A DNA stretch of 64,000 nt from Clostridium sp. K13 (GCF_019734195.1 NZ_JAASHM010000014.1:25096-89095), one strand, 5' to 3'; numbered from the stretch's first letter, positions 24,083-34,645 are shown. The notes: a model not told the origin generated them from the sequence alone. Numbers and translations: made by a program.

Positions 24083-25489
24083 ATGGGAAAGTATATTGAT
24101 GAATCAAAAAGATTGCTTGAATGTGTAGGAGGAAGAGAAAATATTGCTGCAGTTACACACTGTGTAACACGTATGAGATTTGTATTAAAAGATACAGCTA
24201 AAGCAAATAAAGAAGAGATTGAAAAAATAAAGTCTGTAAAAGGTACATTTATTCAAGCTGGACAATTCCAAGTAATTATAGGGAATACAGTAACAGATTT
24301 TTATAACGATTTTGTAAAGGTGTCTGGAGTAGAAGGAACGAGTAAAGAAGATGCAAAAGATGCAGCAAAATCAAATATGTCCTTTATACAAAGATTGATG
24401 GCAAACTTAGCAGAAATCTTTTCACCACTTATACCAGCAATTATTGTTGGAGGTTTAATATTAGGATTTAGAAATATAATTGGAGATGTTAAGTTCTTTG
24501 AAGATGGAACAAAGAGTTTAATTGAAATATCACAGTTTTGGGCAGGAACACATAGTTTCTTATGGTTAATAGGGGAAGCTATATTCCACTTCTTACCTGT
24601 AGGAATTACATGGGCAATAACTAAGAAGATGGGAACAACTCAAATACTAGGTATAGTATTAGGTATTACTTTAGTATCACCACAGCTTTTAAATGCTTAT
24701 GCAGTTTCAGGTGGAACAGTAGCTCCAGTATGGGACTTTGGATTTGCACAAGTTAATATGATTGGATATCAAGCACAAGTTATTCCAGCGATACTTGCAG
24801 GATTTGTACTTGTATATTTAGAAAGATTCTTTAGAAAAATTTCACCAGCATCAATATCAATGATTACAGTTCCATTCTTTGCATTAGCACCAGCTGTACT
24901 TATTGCACATACAGTATTGGGTCCAATTGGTTGGACTATAGGATCATGGATTTCAACTATAGTTTATTCAGGGTTAACATCATCATTTAGTTGGTTATTT
25001 GCAGGTGTATTTGGATTTATATATGCACCACTAGTTATTACTGGATTACATCATATGACAAATGCAATAGATCTTCAATTAATGGCACAAGTAGGTGGAA
25101 CATTACTATGGCCAATGATAGCTTTATCTAATATAGCTCAAGGGTCAGCAGTTCTTGCAATGATATATTTACAAAGAAAAAATGAAGAAGAAAAACAAGT
25201 TTCAATACCAGCATGTATTTCAGCATACTTAGGTGTAACTGAACCGGCATTATTTGGTGTTAACTTAAAATATGGATTCCCATTTATTTGTGGAATGATA
25301 GGTTCAGGTATAGCAGCAGTTATCTCTGTTGCAAGTGGAGTTATGGCAAATGCGATAGGTATTGGAGGTATTCCTGGAATCCTTTCAATTCAACCACAGC
25401 ACATGCTAATGTTTGCTGTAGCAATGGTAGTAGCAATAGTTGTACCATTTGTATTAACAGTTGTAGTAGGTAAAAAGAAATTAGGCTAA
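24083..25489 (+). CDS. treP: trehalose-specific PTS enzyme IIBC
   Basis: 468 residues. The EIIB domain (1-85) has the phosphorylation cysteine in AVTHCVTRMRFVLKD, then a linker and an EIIC domain with about ten helices (PLIPAIIVGGLILGFRN; ITGLHHMTNAIDLQLMA; GVTEPALFGVNLKYGFPF). No EIIA domain is attached, so it must borrow one, usually that of the glucose system. It imports trehalose as trehalose 6-phosphate. The following phosphotrehalase and GntR gene give the substrate. Confidence 0.9.
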   Translation: MGKYIDESKRLLECVGGRENIAAVTHCVTRMRFVLKDTAKANKEEIEKIKSVKGTFIQAGQFQVIIGNTVTDFYNDFVKVSGVEGTSKEDAKDAAKSNMSFIQRLMANLAEIFSPLIPAIIVGGLILGFRNIIGDVKFFEDGTKSLIEISQFWAGTHSFLWLIGEAIFHFLPVGITWAITKKMGTTQILGIVLGITLVSPQLLNAYAVSGGTVAPVWDFGFAQVNMIGYQAQVIPAILAGFVLVYLERFFRKISPASISMITVPFFALAPAVLIAHTVLGPIGWTIGSWISTIVYSGLTSSFSWLFAGVFGFIYAPLVITGLHHMTNAIDLQLMAQVGGTLLWPMIALSNIAQGSAVLAMIYLQRKNEEEKQVSIPACISAYLGVTEPALFGVNLKYGFPFICGMIGSGIAAVISVASGVMANAIGIGGIPGILSIQPQHMLMFAVAMVVAIVVPFVLTVVVGKKKLG

Positions 25490-25577
25490 AAATAGATTGA
25501 AATGGATGATATAGATAAGTAATTTTAAGTTGCTTATCATATTGTCCTTTCTTGTTAAGAAAAAGGAGATAAATAAA

Positions 25578-27239
25578 ATGAAAGATTTTAAAGAAAGTGT
25601 AGTTTATCAAATATATCCTAAATCATTTAATGATTCAAATGGAGATGGTATTGGAGATTTAAGAGGGATAATAGAAAAATTAGATTATTTAAAAGAATTA
25701 GGTATTGATTACATATGGATGACACCATTTTACACTTCTCCACAAAATGATAATGGTTATGATATTGCAGATTATTATAATATAGATCCCCGATTTGGTG
25801 ATATGAATGACTTTGAGGAGCTTGTAGAGGAAGCTAAAAAAAGAAACATAGATATAATGTTAGATATGGTATTTAATCATACTTCAACAGAACATCAATG
25901 GTTTAAAAATGCATTAAATGGAGAGAAAAAATATAAAGATTTCTACATTTTTAAAGAAGGTAAAGATGGAAAAGAGCCAACAAATTGGATTTCTAAGTTT
26001 GGTGGATCAGCATGGAAGTATGTAGAAGAATTTAATGAATATTATTTACATTTATTTGATGTAACTCAAGGTGATTTAAATTGGGATAATGAAGAAGTAA
26101 GAAACGAAATATTTAAGGTAGCTAATTTTTGGTTAGACAAGGGAGTAAAGGGATTTAGATTAGACGTTATAAACCTTATATCAAAACCAGAAAACTTTGA
26201 AGATGATAATATAGGTGATGGTAGAAGATTTTATACTGATGGTCCTAATATTCATACGTATTTAAAGGAACTTAATAAAAATACCTTTGGTAAATATAAA
26301 GATGTAGTGACAGTTGGTGAAATGTCATCTACATCAATAGATAATTGTATTAAGTATTCAAATCCAGAAGAAAAAGAGCTTTCAATGGTGTTTAACTTCC
26401 ATCATTTAAAAGTTGACTATGAGAATGGTGATAAATGGACTTTGATGGATTTTGATTTTATGATGCTTAAAAATATATTTAGAGATTGGCAAGAAGGCAT
26501 GGAAAAAGGAAATGGATGGAGTGCAGTATTTTGGTGCAATCATGACCAGCCAAGGGCTTTATCTAGATTTGGGGATGATAAAAAATATCCTAATGAAAGT
26601 GCAAAGATGTTAGCCACTACCATTCATATGATGAGAGGAACACCGTATATTTATCAAGGTGAAGAGTTTGGTATGACTAATCCTTACTTTAATAGTATAA
26701 ATGAGTATAGAGATATTGAATCAATAAATTATTATAATATTTTAAAAGAACAAGAAGAGTCTGAAGATAGAATTTTAGAGATATTAAAAGCTAAATCTAG
26801 AGATAATTCAAGAACTCCGATTCAATGGAATAATAGTGAAAATGCTGGATTTACAACTGGTACTCCATGGATACCAGTAGGTAAGTCTTATAAAGATATA
26901 AATGCAGAAAATGCACTTAAGGATAAAGAATCTATATTCTATTATTATAAAAAATTGATAGCATTAAGAAAAGAATATGATGTTATTTCAAAAGGTTCTT
27001 TTAATATGATATTAGAAGATAATAATAAAGTCCTTGGATATACTAGAAAGTATGAAAATAAGACTTTAATAGTATTAAATAATTTTTATGGAGAAGATGT
27101 AAAGGTAGATATTTCATCTAAATTAATGAAAAATAATAATTATAAGGTATTAATATCGAACTATTCTAATGAAAATAAATTGAATGAGGAAATAACTCTT
27201 AGACCATATGAATCAGTAGTTTATTATATTGAGGAATAG
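25578..27239 (+). CDS. treA: trehalose-6-phosphate hydrolase (GH13)
   Basis: 553 residues from the ATG at 25578, with AAAAGGAGAT upstream; an in-frame start at 25530 lacks an RBS. It hydrolyses trehalose 6-phosphate to glucose and glucose 6-phosphate. GH13 regions: DIMLDMVFNHTS, GFRLDVINLI (nucleophile Asp), TVGEMSS (acid/base Glu) and NHDQPRALSRFG. The opening VVYQIYPKSFNDSNGDGIGDLRGI is typical of the oligo-1,6-glucosidase/TreA clade; oligo-1,6-glucosidase is the alternative, but the neighbours favour TreA. Confidence 0.9.
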   Translation: MKDFKESVVYQIYPKSFNDSNGDGIGDLRGIIEKLDYLKELGIDYIWMTPFYTSPQNDNGYDIADYYNIDPRFGDMNDFEELVEEAKKRNIDIMLDMVFNHTSTEHQWFKNALNGEKKYKDFYIFKEGKDGKEPTNWISKFGGSAWKYVEEFNEYYLHLFDVTQGDLNWDNEEVRNEIFKVANFWLDKGVKGFRLDVINLISKPENFEDDNIGDGRRFYTDGPNIHTYLKELNKNTFGKYKDVVTVGEMSSTSIDNCIKYSNPEEKELSMVFNFHHLKVDYENGDKWTLMDFDFMMLKNIFRDWQEGMEKGNGWSAVFWCNHDQPRALSRFGDDKKYPNESAKMLATTIHMMRGTPYIYQGEEFGMTNPYFNSINEYRDIESINYYNILKEQEESEDRILEILKAKSRDNSRTPIQWNNSENAGFTTGTPWIPVGKSYKDINAENALKDKESIFYYYKKLIALRKEYDVISKGSFNMILEDNNKVLGYTRKYENKTLIVLNNFYGEDVKVDISSKLMKNNNYKVLISNYSNENKLNEEITLRPYESVVYYIEE

Positions 27240-27275
27240 TATACTTATATGATAGAATTACTATGGTGATATAGA

Positions 27276-27986
27276 ATGGATAAAAAATATTTAAATATAT
27301 ATAACATTATAGTAAATAAAATAGAGAGCAAAGAGTATCAAACTAATGATAAATTGCCTTCAGAAAAAGAATTAATGGATCAATATAATGTATCAAGAGA
27401 TACTGTTAGAAAATCATTAAATATGCTAGAGCAAAATGGATATATACAAAAAACTAAAGGTAAAGGATCTTTTGTTTTAGATATAAATAAGTTTAATTTT
27501 CCTGTATCAGGAGTAGTTAGCTTTAAGGAACTTTCGCAGAAGTATGGTGGCAATATAGAAACTTTCGTTGAATTTTTAGATTGCATATCTCCAGAAAAAA
27601 ATATAGCAAGAGGATTAGAAATAACTGAGGATGATAAAGTTTGGAAAATTGTTAGAACAAGGTCTTTTGATGGAGAAAAAGTAATATTAGATAAAGATTA
27701 TATACTGAAAAAGTTTGTTGATAATATTACATATGATGTATGTAAGGATTCTTTATATGAATATATAGAAAATATATTAGGATTAAAAATTGCATATGCA
27801 AAAAAAGAAATAACAGTACAAAATGCAACGGAAGAAGATAAAAAGTATTTAGATATGAAAGGCTTTGAAATGATAGTAGTAGTAAGAAGTTATACATATT
27901 TAGATGATACAAGTTTATTTCAATATACTGAATCAAGACATAGACCAGATAAATTTGTATTTGTAGATTTTGCAAGAAGGCATTAA
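27276..27986 (+). CDS. treR: GntR-family trehalose operon repressor
   Basis: 236 residues. The N-terminal winged helix (1-72) reads DKLPSEKELMDQYNVSRDTVRKSLNMLEQNGYIQKTKGKGSFV, followed by a UTRA effector domain (about 85-230; ARGLEITEDDKVWKIVRTRSFDGEKVILDKDYI; YTESRHRPDKFVFVDFARR). TreR of Bacillus binds trehalose 6-phosphate. The gene closes the operon and probably acts at the repeats at 24014 and 24050. Confidence 0.88.
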   Translation: MDKKYLNIYNIIVNKIESKEYQTNDKLPSEKELMDQYNVSRDTVRKSLNMLEQNGYIQKTKGKGSFVLDINKFNFPVSGVVSFKELSQKYGGNIETFVEFLDCISPEKNIARGLEITEDDKVWKIVRTRSFDGEKVILDKDYILKKFVDNITYDVCKDSLYEYIENILGLKIAYAKKEITVQNATEEDKKYLDMKGFEMIVVVRSYTYLDDTSLFQYTESRHRPDKFVFVDFARRH

Positions 27987-27997
27987 AGTTTGTATTA

Positions 27998-28037
27998 CAG
28001 ATGAAATTAAAAATAATATTTAATTTCATCTGTTTTT
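27998..28037 (+). terminator. terminator of the trehalose operon
   Basis: ACAGATGAAATTAAA (27998-28012) and its exact complement TTTAATTTCATCTGT (28019-28033) form a 15-bp stem with T6 following. Confidence 0.93.
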
Positions 28038-28113
28038 TATTTATATATTGACTTTTAGTAAGATTTAAGTTGTATACTTATAAGTGGAAAAAAATTCTAT
28101 AGGGGTATGTTAG

Positions 28114-29478
28114 ATGATAAATACAAAGGTAAATTTATTAAAAGGAAATATTTTAAAATCGTTAATAGTTTTTGCAATACCATTGCTTATTTCTAATTTG
28201 TTTCAACAATTATATAATACAGTAGATATAATGATTGTTGGAAATTATTTAGGTGATACATCCTTAGCAGCAATAGGTGCTAGTACAGCTGTATATGATT
28301 TACTAGTAGGCTTTGCTTTAGGAATAGGAAATGGTCTTAGTATTGTTGTTGCAAGAAGTTATGGAGCTGACGATACAAAGTTATTAAGAAAGTCTGTTGC
28401 AGGTTCAATTATTATAGGAATTTTTATTACTATAATAATTATGGTTATATCAAAAGTTCTTTTAATGCCATTATTACGAATGTTAAATACACCAGTAAAT
28501 ATAATAGAAGAATCATATTCTTATATATCAATGATTACCTTATTTGTTGGGGTTATGTTTGCATATAACTTATGTGCAGGATTGTTAAGAGCTATAGGCA
28601 ATAGTTTCATGCCTCTAATATTTCTTATAATATCATCCTTGTTAAATATAGTTTTAGATATACTATTTATTACAAAGTTTAATATGGGAATTAAAGGAGC
28701 TGCAGTTGCAACAATTATAGCACAGGGAATTTCTGTTATATTATGTGTAATTTATATTTACTTAAAAACTAAAATCCTTATTCCTGATAAGAGGCATTTT
28801 AATGTAGGAAAAGAATTATATAAAGAGTTATTAGGGCAAGGACTTTCTATGGGACTTATGATGGCTATTGTATCTAGTGGTACTGTTATATTACAAACTG
28901 CAATAAATGGATTAGGGTATTTAACTATAGCTGGACATACTGCAGCAAGAAAGTTAAATAGCTTCTGTATGATGCCAATTGTGGCAATGTCTCAATCAGT
29001 GTCGACATTTGTTTCTCAAAATAAGGGGGCAAATCAGGGTGAGAGAATTAGAAAATCAATATATTATTCTAATTTACTTGCTATTAGTTGGGGAATTGTT
29101 ATTACAGTTGTTTTATTTTTTATAGCACCATTATTAGTTAAAATTCTATCAGGTTCAAGTGAAGCTATAGTGATTAATAATGGAGCAAGGTATTTAAGAA
29201 TAAATTCACCTTTTTATGGTGTTTTAGGAATATTACTTAATTTAAGGTATTCACTGCAGGGATTAGGCAAAAAAATACTTCCGCTTATATCTAGTATTAT
29301 AGAATTTGTTGGAAAAATTATATTTGTTATATTAGTTATTCCAAGAATGAATTATTTAGGTGTAATTCTATGTGAGCCAATTATTTGGTGCTTTATGACA
29401 GCTCAACTTATATATTCATTTTATAATAATCCTTATATTAAAAAGTTTAAACATAATAAGGCTTTTAATATTGCATAA
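28114..29478 (+). CDS. MATE-family multidrug/Na+ exporter
   Basis: 454 residues with twelve membrane helices in two halves. Start of the family pattern: LLISNLFQQLYNTVDIMIVGNYLGDTSLAAIGAS, and the second-half equivalent near GLSMGLMMAIVSSGTVILQTAINGLGYLTIAGHTAARK. It belongs to the DinF/NorM-type branch common in clostridia. Single gene between two terminators; RBS is weak (AGGGGTATG). Substrates cannot be told from sequence. Confidence 0.9.
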   Translation: MINTKVNLLKGNILKSLIVFAIPLLISNLFQQLYNTVDIMIVGNYLGDTSLAAIGASTAVYDLLVGFALGIGNGLSIVVARSYGADDTKLLRKSVAGSIIIGIFITIIIMVISKVLLMPLLRMLNTPVNIIEESYSYISMITLFVGVMFAYNLCAGLLRAIGNSFMPLIFLIISSLLNIVLDILFITKFNMGIKGAAVATIIAQGISVILCVIYIYLKTKILIPDKRHFNVGKELYKELLGQGLSMGLMMAIVSSGTVILQTAINGLGYLTIAGHTAARKLNSFCMMPIVAMSQSVSTFVSQNKGANQGERIRKSIYYSNLLAISWGIVITVVLFFIAPLLVKILSGSSEAIVINNGARYLRINSPFYGVLGILLNLRYSLQGLGKKILPLISSIIEFVGKIIFVILVIPRMNYLGVILCEPIIWCFMTAQLIYSFYNNPYIKKFKHNKAFNIA

Positions 29479-29564
29479 AAATAAAACATAAAAACCTTTA
29501 CGATACATAATATTGATATTATAATATTAATTGTAAAATATTATAAATTATGTTTATTGCTGCA

Positions 29565-29619
29565 TGTAACCTTCGGGGCATTAGCTAATCTATATATTAA
29601 TATATAGATTAGCTTTTTT
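29565..29619 (+). terminator. terminator with an upstream C(T)TCGG-type mini-hairpin
   Basis: AGCTAATCTATATA (29583-29596) pairs with TATATAGATTAGCT (29601-29614) followed by T6. Immediately upstream lies GCATGTAACCTTCGGGGCAT (29562-29581), whose CCTTCGGG core can form a short UUCG hairpin and which is GC-rich for this genome. Whether this is part of a regulatory leader of the GH20 gene or only the end of the MATE transcript is unclear. Confidence 0.75.
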
Positions 29620-29682
29620 GCGTTTTCAGTTTTTTTTATAGTTATAAACATAGATTTATAATTAAAAAAGGGGGAAAAATCT

Positions 29683-32600
29683 ATGAAAAAGAGAAACCAA
29701 AAGATAGCTATATTAGCGTTAAGTACAATGCTTTTAAGTAATTCTTTTACGTATGTTAAAGCAGCTGAGGTTTTAAAAACAAATTTAGCTTTAGGGGATG
29801 GAGTAGTTGCAACATCTTCTGATAATGAAGCAGGTACTTTAGCTGCTGATAAAGCTATTGATGGAATTGTAGATTATCAAAAGGCAAATGGACAATCAAG
29901 ATGGGCTAGTAATACAACATCACCAACACAAGATAACAAAAAATGGTTACAAGTAGACTTAGGGGAAGTAAAGACATTCAATGAAGTTGCTATTGAATGG
30001 GAAAGAAAGAATGCAACGAATTATATAATAGAACTTAGTGATAATGGTGAGGAGTGGAGAACTGTTAAGGAGTTTACAGCTACACCAAGTGATTATAGAC
30101 AAGTTATTTCATTTGATGAAGCACAAAGTGCTCGTTATGTACGTTTATCTATTGCAAGTTATAATGCTCAATCGGCAGTAAGGAATACTGATGGTAGTGA
30201 GAAAACTATAACTTGGAATACAGTATCTGTTTTTGAATTAGAAGTAAATCAATATAAGAATATAGAAAATATTGCTCGTACAGGGACTGCAACAGCTAAT
30301 GCATTTGAAGGAGGCGCATTAACTGCAAACAAGGTTAATGATGGTAATAAAGAAACAAGATGGGCAAGTGAAGTAAGAAGTGCAACAGCATCTAATCCTC
30401 ATTGGGTTCAAATTGAATTGCCAGAGCCTAAAACAGTAGCTAGCTTTGCTATAGATTGGGAAAGAGATAATGTAATAAATTATGAAATTCAAGCTTCACA
30501 AGACGGAAGAGAATGGGAAACAGTTTGGTCAAGAAGTTCAAGAACTGAAGAAGTTAGAGAAAAGGGAAATTTTGCAGAACCAAAAACAGCTAAATATTTT
30601 AGAGTTAAAATAAATGATTTTAGTCAAACTGGTACAAATTCTTCAGGAACTACTAATACATGGAATACTGTCTCTATTTATGAGTTTGAATTGTTTGGTG
30701 AAAAGTTAGCCATGCCTGAACATACACTTGAATCAGTTACAAGTGGAATAGCAGTTACACCGATAAATAAGGGTGACACTCATATGGCTATGCCGGAAGT
30801 TCCGGAAGGATATGAAATAGAATTTGTTGGTGCTGATTATGAACAAATAATAGGGGCTGATAGAACAATACATCAACCTTTAATTGATACTGTAGTTGAA
30901 GTTAACTTTACTGTAAAGAAAGGTGACAAAAGTAAAACAACAGCACCAATAAGAGTTACAGTACCAGGAAAATATCAAGCAAATGTAGGAAATGAAAAAC
31001 CAAAAGTTATTCCAGAACTAGCTGAATGGTATGGAACAGAAGGAGACTTTACAATTACAGATTCAACTAAAATTATAGTTGATAGTGCTTATACAGAACA
31101 GTTAAATGAAACAGCTAAAAAGTTCGCAGCAGATTATAAAGATATAGTAGGAAAAGACATAGTTATAGAGCAAGGAAGTGAAGCTGGTAATAATAATTTC
31201 TTCCTTACATTAGCAACCGATGATACTGGACTTTGTAATGAAGGTAACATAATAACAGTAGATAATTCTATTAAGATTGAAGCTAAGGCCGCACAAGGTG
31301 CTTACTATGCAACTCGTTCAATACTACAAATTTTAAAGCAAACTGAGACAACAATTCCACAAGGTATTGTTAGAGACTATCCAAAGTATAAGGTTAGAGG
31401 GTTTGTTCTAGATGTTGCGAGAAAATCTTATGAACTAGAGTCTTTGAAGGAATTAGCTGAAACAATGGCATGGTATAAGCTAAATGACCTACAAGTTCAC
31501 TTAAATGATAACTATATATTCTTAGAAGAATACATTAATTCTGATAAATCTAATATGGAAGATGCTTATAATGCATATGAAGCCTTTAGATTAGAATCAG
31601 ATGTTAGAAATGAACAAGGAGAAGGAATAACAGCTAAAGATTTATATTATACAAAGGATGATTTTAGAAGCTTTATTCAAGAATCAAGAGAGATAGGAGT
31701 AAATATAGTTCCAGAAATAGATACCCCTGCTCATGCTATGTCTATAACTAAAGTGTTTAAGAATTTAGCACTTGAAGGATGGAATCCTAGAATAAATAGA
31801 CGTCCAACAATAGATCATTTAGATTTAGGTAATCCAGAATCATTAGAATTTGTTAAGAACTTATTTAATGAATATATGGAAGGTGAAAATCCAGTATTTG
31901 ATTTAGGTACTACAGTTCATGTTGGTACTGATGAATATGAAGCAAATGCAGAGCACTATAGAGCATTTACAGATGCTATGCTTGGACATGTTCAAGATAC
32001 TGGTAGAACAGTTCGTATGTGGGGAGGATTAACTTGGCTTAGAGGAGAAACTCCTGTTAGATCTAATGATGTTCAAATAAATGTTTGGTCAAGAGATTGG
32101 GCAAATCCAAAGGAAATGTTTGAAGCAGGATATGATTTAATTAATACCCTTGATTCAGATGTATATATAGTTCCAACAGCAGGATATTATGCAAACTACT
32201 TAAATGCTCAAAGATTATATAATAACTGGGAGCCAAATAGTATTGGTGGCACGTATATTCCAGCAGGTGATGACCAAATGTTAGGTGGAGCTTATGCTAT
32301 ATGGAATGATGCTATAGATAAGAGAGATGCTAAGGTTTCAGAGTATGATGTATTTGATCGTTTCTTTAAACCACTTCCTGCTTTAGCTGAAAAGATGTGG
32401 GGAGATGGAGAAGATAAGACTTTTAATGAATTAAATGAATTATCTGCAATTACAGGTACTGCTCCAAATACTAATCCATATTATACTGTAGATTCAGTAG
32501 GATCAGAATATATAAAATATGATTTTGAAGAAGAAACTATAGCGGATAAATCAGGAAATAGTTATGATTCAATTTCAAAAGAGAATGTTTCATTTGAAAA

Positions 32601-34569
32601 AGGTAAAGTAGGTAAAGCTTTAAGACTTAATGGTGGAACTAGTTATGTAGAAACACCAATTAAGAAGGTTGGATTACCAAATTCAGTTTCATTCTGGATT
32701 AAGAAGGATGCAAATGCTCCAGAAGGAGAACAAATAATATTTGAATCTAAATCATTATCACAATTTGATGATTACGCTATAAAAGCTGTAGATAAGAATG
32801 GTAAAGTAGGATTTACGAGAGAAAGACAAGATTTCTCTTTTAATTATGAATTACCAGAAAATGAGTGGGTTCATTTAACATTTGCAAGTAAAAATGAAAA
32901 AGCTATGTTATATGTAAATAATGAATTAGTTGATACTATAGGTAGTCGTCCAGCAGTAGGAACTATGTTAATACCTTTAGAAAAGATAGGAAGTGCTACA
33001 AATTCATTTAAAGGATTAATAGATGAAATAATAGTTGGAAATGGTATTTTACCAGAAGATGAAACAGTTATAGATTCTAGTAACTTTACAGTAACTACAG
33101 ATAATGAAAATGCATTAGCAGGTGGAGGAATTGAAGGGCCGATAAGATTAGCATTTGATAATAATCCAGATACATGGTGGCATACAAACTATAGTCCACA
33201 TCAAGCTTTACCAGCAACAGTTGAAGTTGATATGAAGGAAGTAAAAAATATTAATAAGATTACTTACATGCCAAGGCAAGATGGTAATGCAAATGGAAGA
33301 ATTACAGATTGTGATATTTATGTAAAAGCTAGCGAAAGTGATGAATATAAGCTTATTAGCAAATTCACTTGGGAAAATAATATGTCCAATAAATATGCTA
33401 AATTTGATGAAGTTGAAGCTAGATATATTAAGATAGTAGCAAATGCAGGAGCTGGAAACTTTGCAACTGCATCAGAATTCTTTATACATGAAGCTAAAGA
33501 TACACCTGTTTTACCAGAAGTTGATAAATCGGCTTTAAATGAATATTTAGCTGGACTTGAAAATGTAGTTGAAGATAATTATACAGCAGAATCATTTGAA
33601 GTATTTAGATTAGCTAAGGAAGCAGCAGAAGCTGTAGCAGCAAGTGCAGAAGCAACTCAAGAGGATGTTAATGCAGCACTTGAAGATTTAAAAGTAGCTT
33701 TTGAATCCTTAGAAGAAAAACCATCAACACCAGATGTAGAAGTTTATAAGAAACATTTAGAAATAACTGTATCTATAGCTGAAGAAATTACAGAACAAGA
33801 TCTTTCAAATGTTGTACCAGTAGTTGTTAATGAATTTAAGGCTGCATTACAAGAAGCTAAGGAATTATTAAGTGATGAAAATGCTACACAAGATCAAATA
33901 GATGCTTCCTTTAATAGATTAAGTGAAGTTATGCATATGTTATCATTTGAAAAAGGGGATAAGAAAGCATTAGAATCTTTGGTATCTAAGATTGAATCTT
34001 TAGATAAAGCAGAATATATAAGCTCAACTTGGAATAAATTAAATGTTGTGTTAGAAAAAGCTAATAACGTTTTAGCTAATGAAAATGCAATGGAAGAAGA
34101 AGTTTCTAAAACTTATGATGAGTTATTAAGAGCATTCTTAGAGCTAAGACTAAAAGCAAATAAAGATAAATTACAAGATTTAATAAATAAGGTAGAAAGC
34201 TTAGATAAAAATAAGTATACTAAGGAGTCTTGGGATAAATTAGAAGAAAAATTAGCTGCAGCTAAGGCTATTATATCAAATGAAGATGTAGAAAAAGATG
34301 AAGTTGATAGAGCAAGAGCTGAATTAGAAGTTGCTTTAGGTGAATTAGTTGCAAATGCAGATAATGAGAATAATGATAACTCAAATAATAATACAAATGG
34401 AGCTGAAAATAGTAATGGAGGTAACAACGGAACTAATAAGCCTGGAAATAATAATGGAAAAGGCGACGGAAGTTTACCTAAAACAGGAGGAACTTCAGCT
34501 GTAGCAGTAGGATTATTAGGATTAACTGCAATAGGTGGAGGTCTTATATTAAGAAGAAAAAAGAAGTAA
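29683..34569 (+). CDS. cell-wall-anchored multidomain GH20 hexosaminidase
   Basis: 1628 residues, an exported glycan-degrading enzyme. Order: signal peptide (1-27, ending KAA), two F5/8-type C carbohydrate-binding domains (about 30-195 and 196-345), an Ig-like bacterial segment (350-430), a GH20b-type domain (440-550), the GH20 catalytic barrel (about 565-900) with the catalytic pair Asp750-Glu751 in HVGTDEYE, a LamG-like domain (about 940-1070), a third F5/8-C domain (about 1085-1215), FIVAR-type helical repeats (about 1225-1560), an Asn-rich linker and LPKTGG (1598-1603) with membrane helix and RRKKK tail for sortase. It likely removes N-acetylhexosamine or lacto-N-biose units from mucin or milk glycans. 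The G-to-T change in the HxGGDE motif favours a specialised rather than simple exo-hexosaminidase. Confidence 0.9.
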   Translation: MKKRNQKIAILALSTMLLSNSFTYVKAAEVLKTNLALGDGVVATSSDNEAGTLAADKAIDGIVDYQKANGQSRWASNTTSPTQDNKKWLQVDLGEVKTFNEVAIEWERKNATNYIIELSDNGEEWRTVKEFTATPSDYRQVISFDEAQSARYVRLSIASYNAQSAVRNTDGSEKTITWNTVSVFELEVNQYKNIENIARTGTATANAFEGGALTANKVNDGNKETRWASEVRSATASNPHWVQIELPEPKTVASFAIDWERDNVINYEIQASQDGREWETVWSRSSRTEEVREKGNFAEPKTAKYFRVKINDFSQTGTNSSGTTNTWNTVSIYEFELFGEKLAMPEHTLESVTSGIAVTPINKGDTHMAMPEVPEGYEIEFVGADYEQIIGADRTIHQPLIDTVVEVNFTVKKGDKSKTTAPIRVTVPGKYQANVGNEKPKVIPELAEWYGTEGDFTITDSTKIIVDSAYTEQLNETAKKFAADYKDIVGKDIVIEQGSEAGNNNFFLTLATDDTGLCNEGNIITVDNSIKIEAKAAQGAYYATRSILQILKQTETTIPQGIVRDYPKYKVRGFVLDVARKSYELESLKELAETMAWYKLNDLQVHLNDNYIFLEEYINSDKSNMEDAYNAYEAFRLESDVRNEQGEGITAKDLYYTKDDFRSFIQESREIGVNIVPEIDTPAHAMSITKVFKNLALEGWNPRINRRPTIDHLDLGNPESLEFVKNLFNEYMEGENPVFDLGTTVHVGTDEYEANAEHYRAFTDAMLGHVQDTGRTVRMWGGLTWLRGETPVRSNDVQINVWSRDWANPKEMFEAGYDLINTLDSDVYIVPTAGYYANYLNAQRLYNNWEPNSIGGTYIPAGDDQMLGGAYAIWNDAIDKRDAKVSEYDVFDRFFKPLPALAEKMWGDGEDKTFNELNELSAITGTAPNTNPYYTVDSVGSEYIKYDFEEETIADKSGNSYDSISKENVSFEKGKVGKALRLNGGTSYVETPIKKVGLPNSVSFWIKKDANAPEGEQIIFESKSLSQFDDYAIKAVDKNGKVGFTRERQDFSFNYELPENEWVHLTFASKNEKAMLYVNNELVDTIGSRPAVGTMLIPLEKIGSATNSFKGLIDEIIVGNGILPEDETVIDSSNFTVTTDNENALAGGGIEGPIRLAFDNNPDTWWHTNYSPHQALPATVEVDMKEVKNINKITYMPRQDGNANGRITDCDIYVKASESDEYKLISKFTWENNMSNKYAKFDEVEARYIKIVANAGAGNFATASEFFIHEAKDTPVLPEVDKSALNEYLAGLENVVEDNYTAESFEVFRLAKEAAEAVAASAEATQEDVNAALEDLKVAFESLEEKPSTPDVEVYKKHLEITVSIAEEITEQDLSNVVPVVVNEFKAALQEAKELLSDENATQDQIDASFNRLSEVMHMLSFEKGDKKALESLVSKIESLDKAEYISSTWNKLNVVLEKANNVLANENAMEEEVSKTYDELLRAFLELRLKANKDKLQDLINKVESLDKNKYTKESWDKLEEKLAAAKAIISNEDVEKDEVDRARAELEVALGELVANADNENNDNSNNNTNGAENSNGGNNGTNKPGNNNGKGDGSLPKTGGTSAVAVGLLGLTAIGGGLILRRKKK

Positions 34570-34645
34570 AATAATAAATGTTGTTATTATTAGATATTAC
34601 AATTTAAATTATAGAATTGTATCAAAAAAATAGAAAAATTATTAA

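Noticed and set aside
25288..25473. Open frame overlapping treP in another phase
   Set aside because: Its sequence is a low-complexity shadow of the membrane-protein codons with no RBS.
27727..28029. Minus-strand open frame at the end of treR
   Set aside because: It runs through the terminator stem and consists of Leu/Ile/Phe shadow codons.
34113..34427. Minus-strand open frame within the GH20 gene
   Set aside because: It is Ser/Leu-rich antisense of the FIVAR repeats with no initiation signal.
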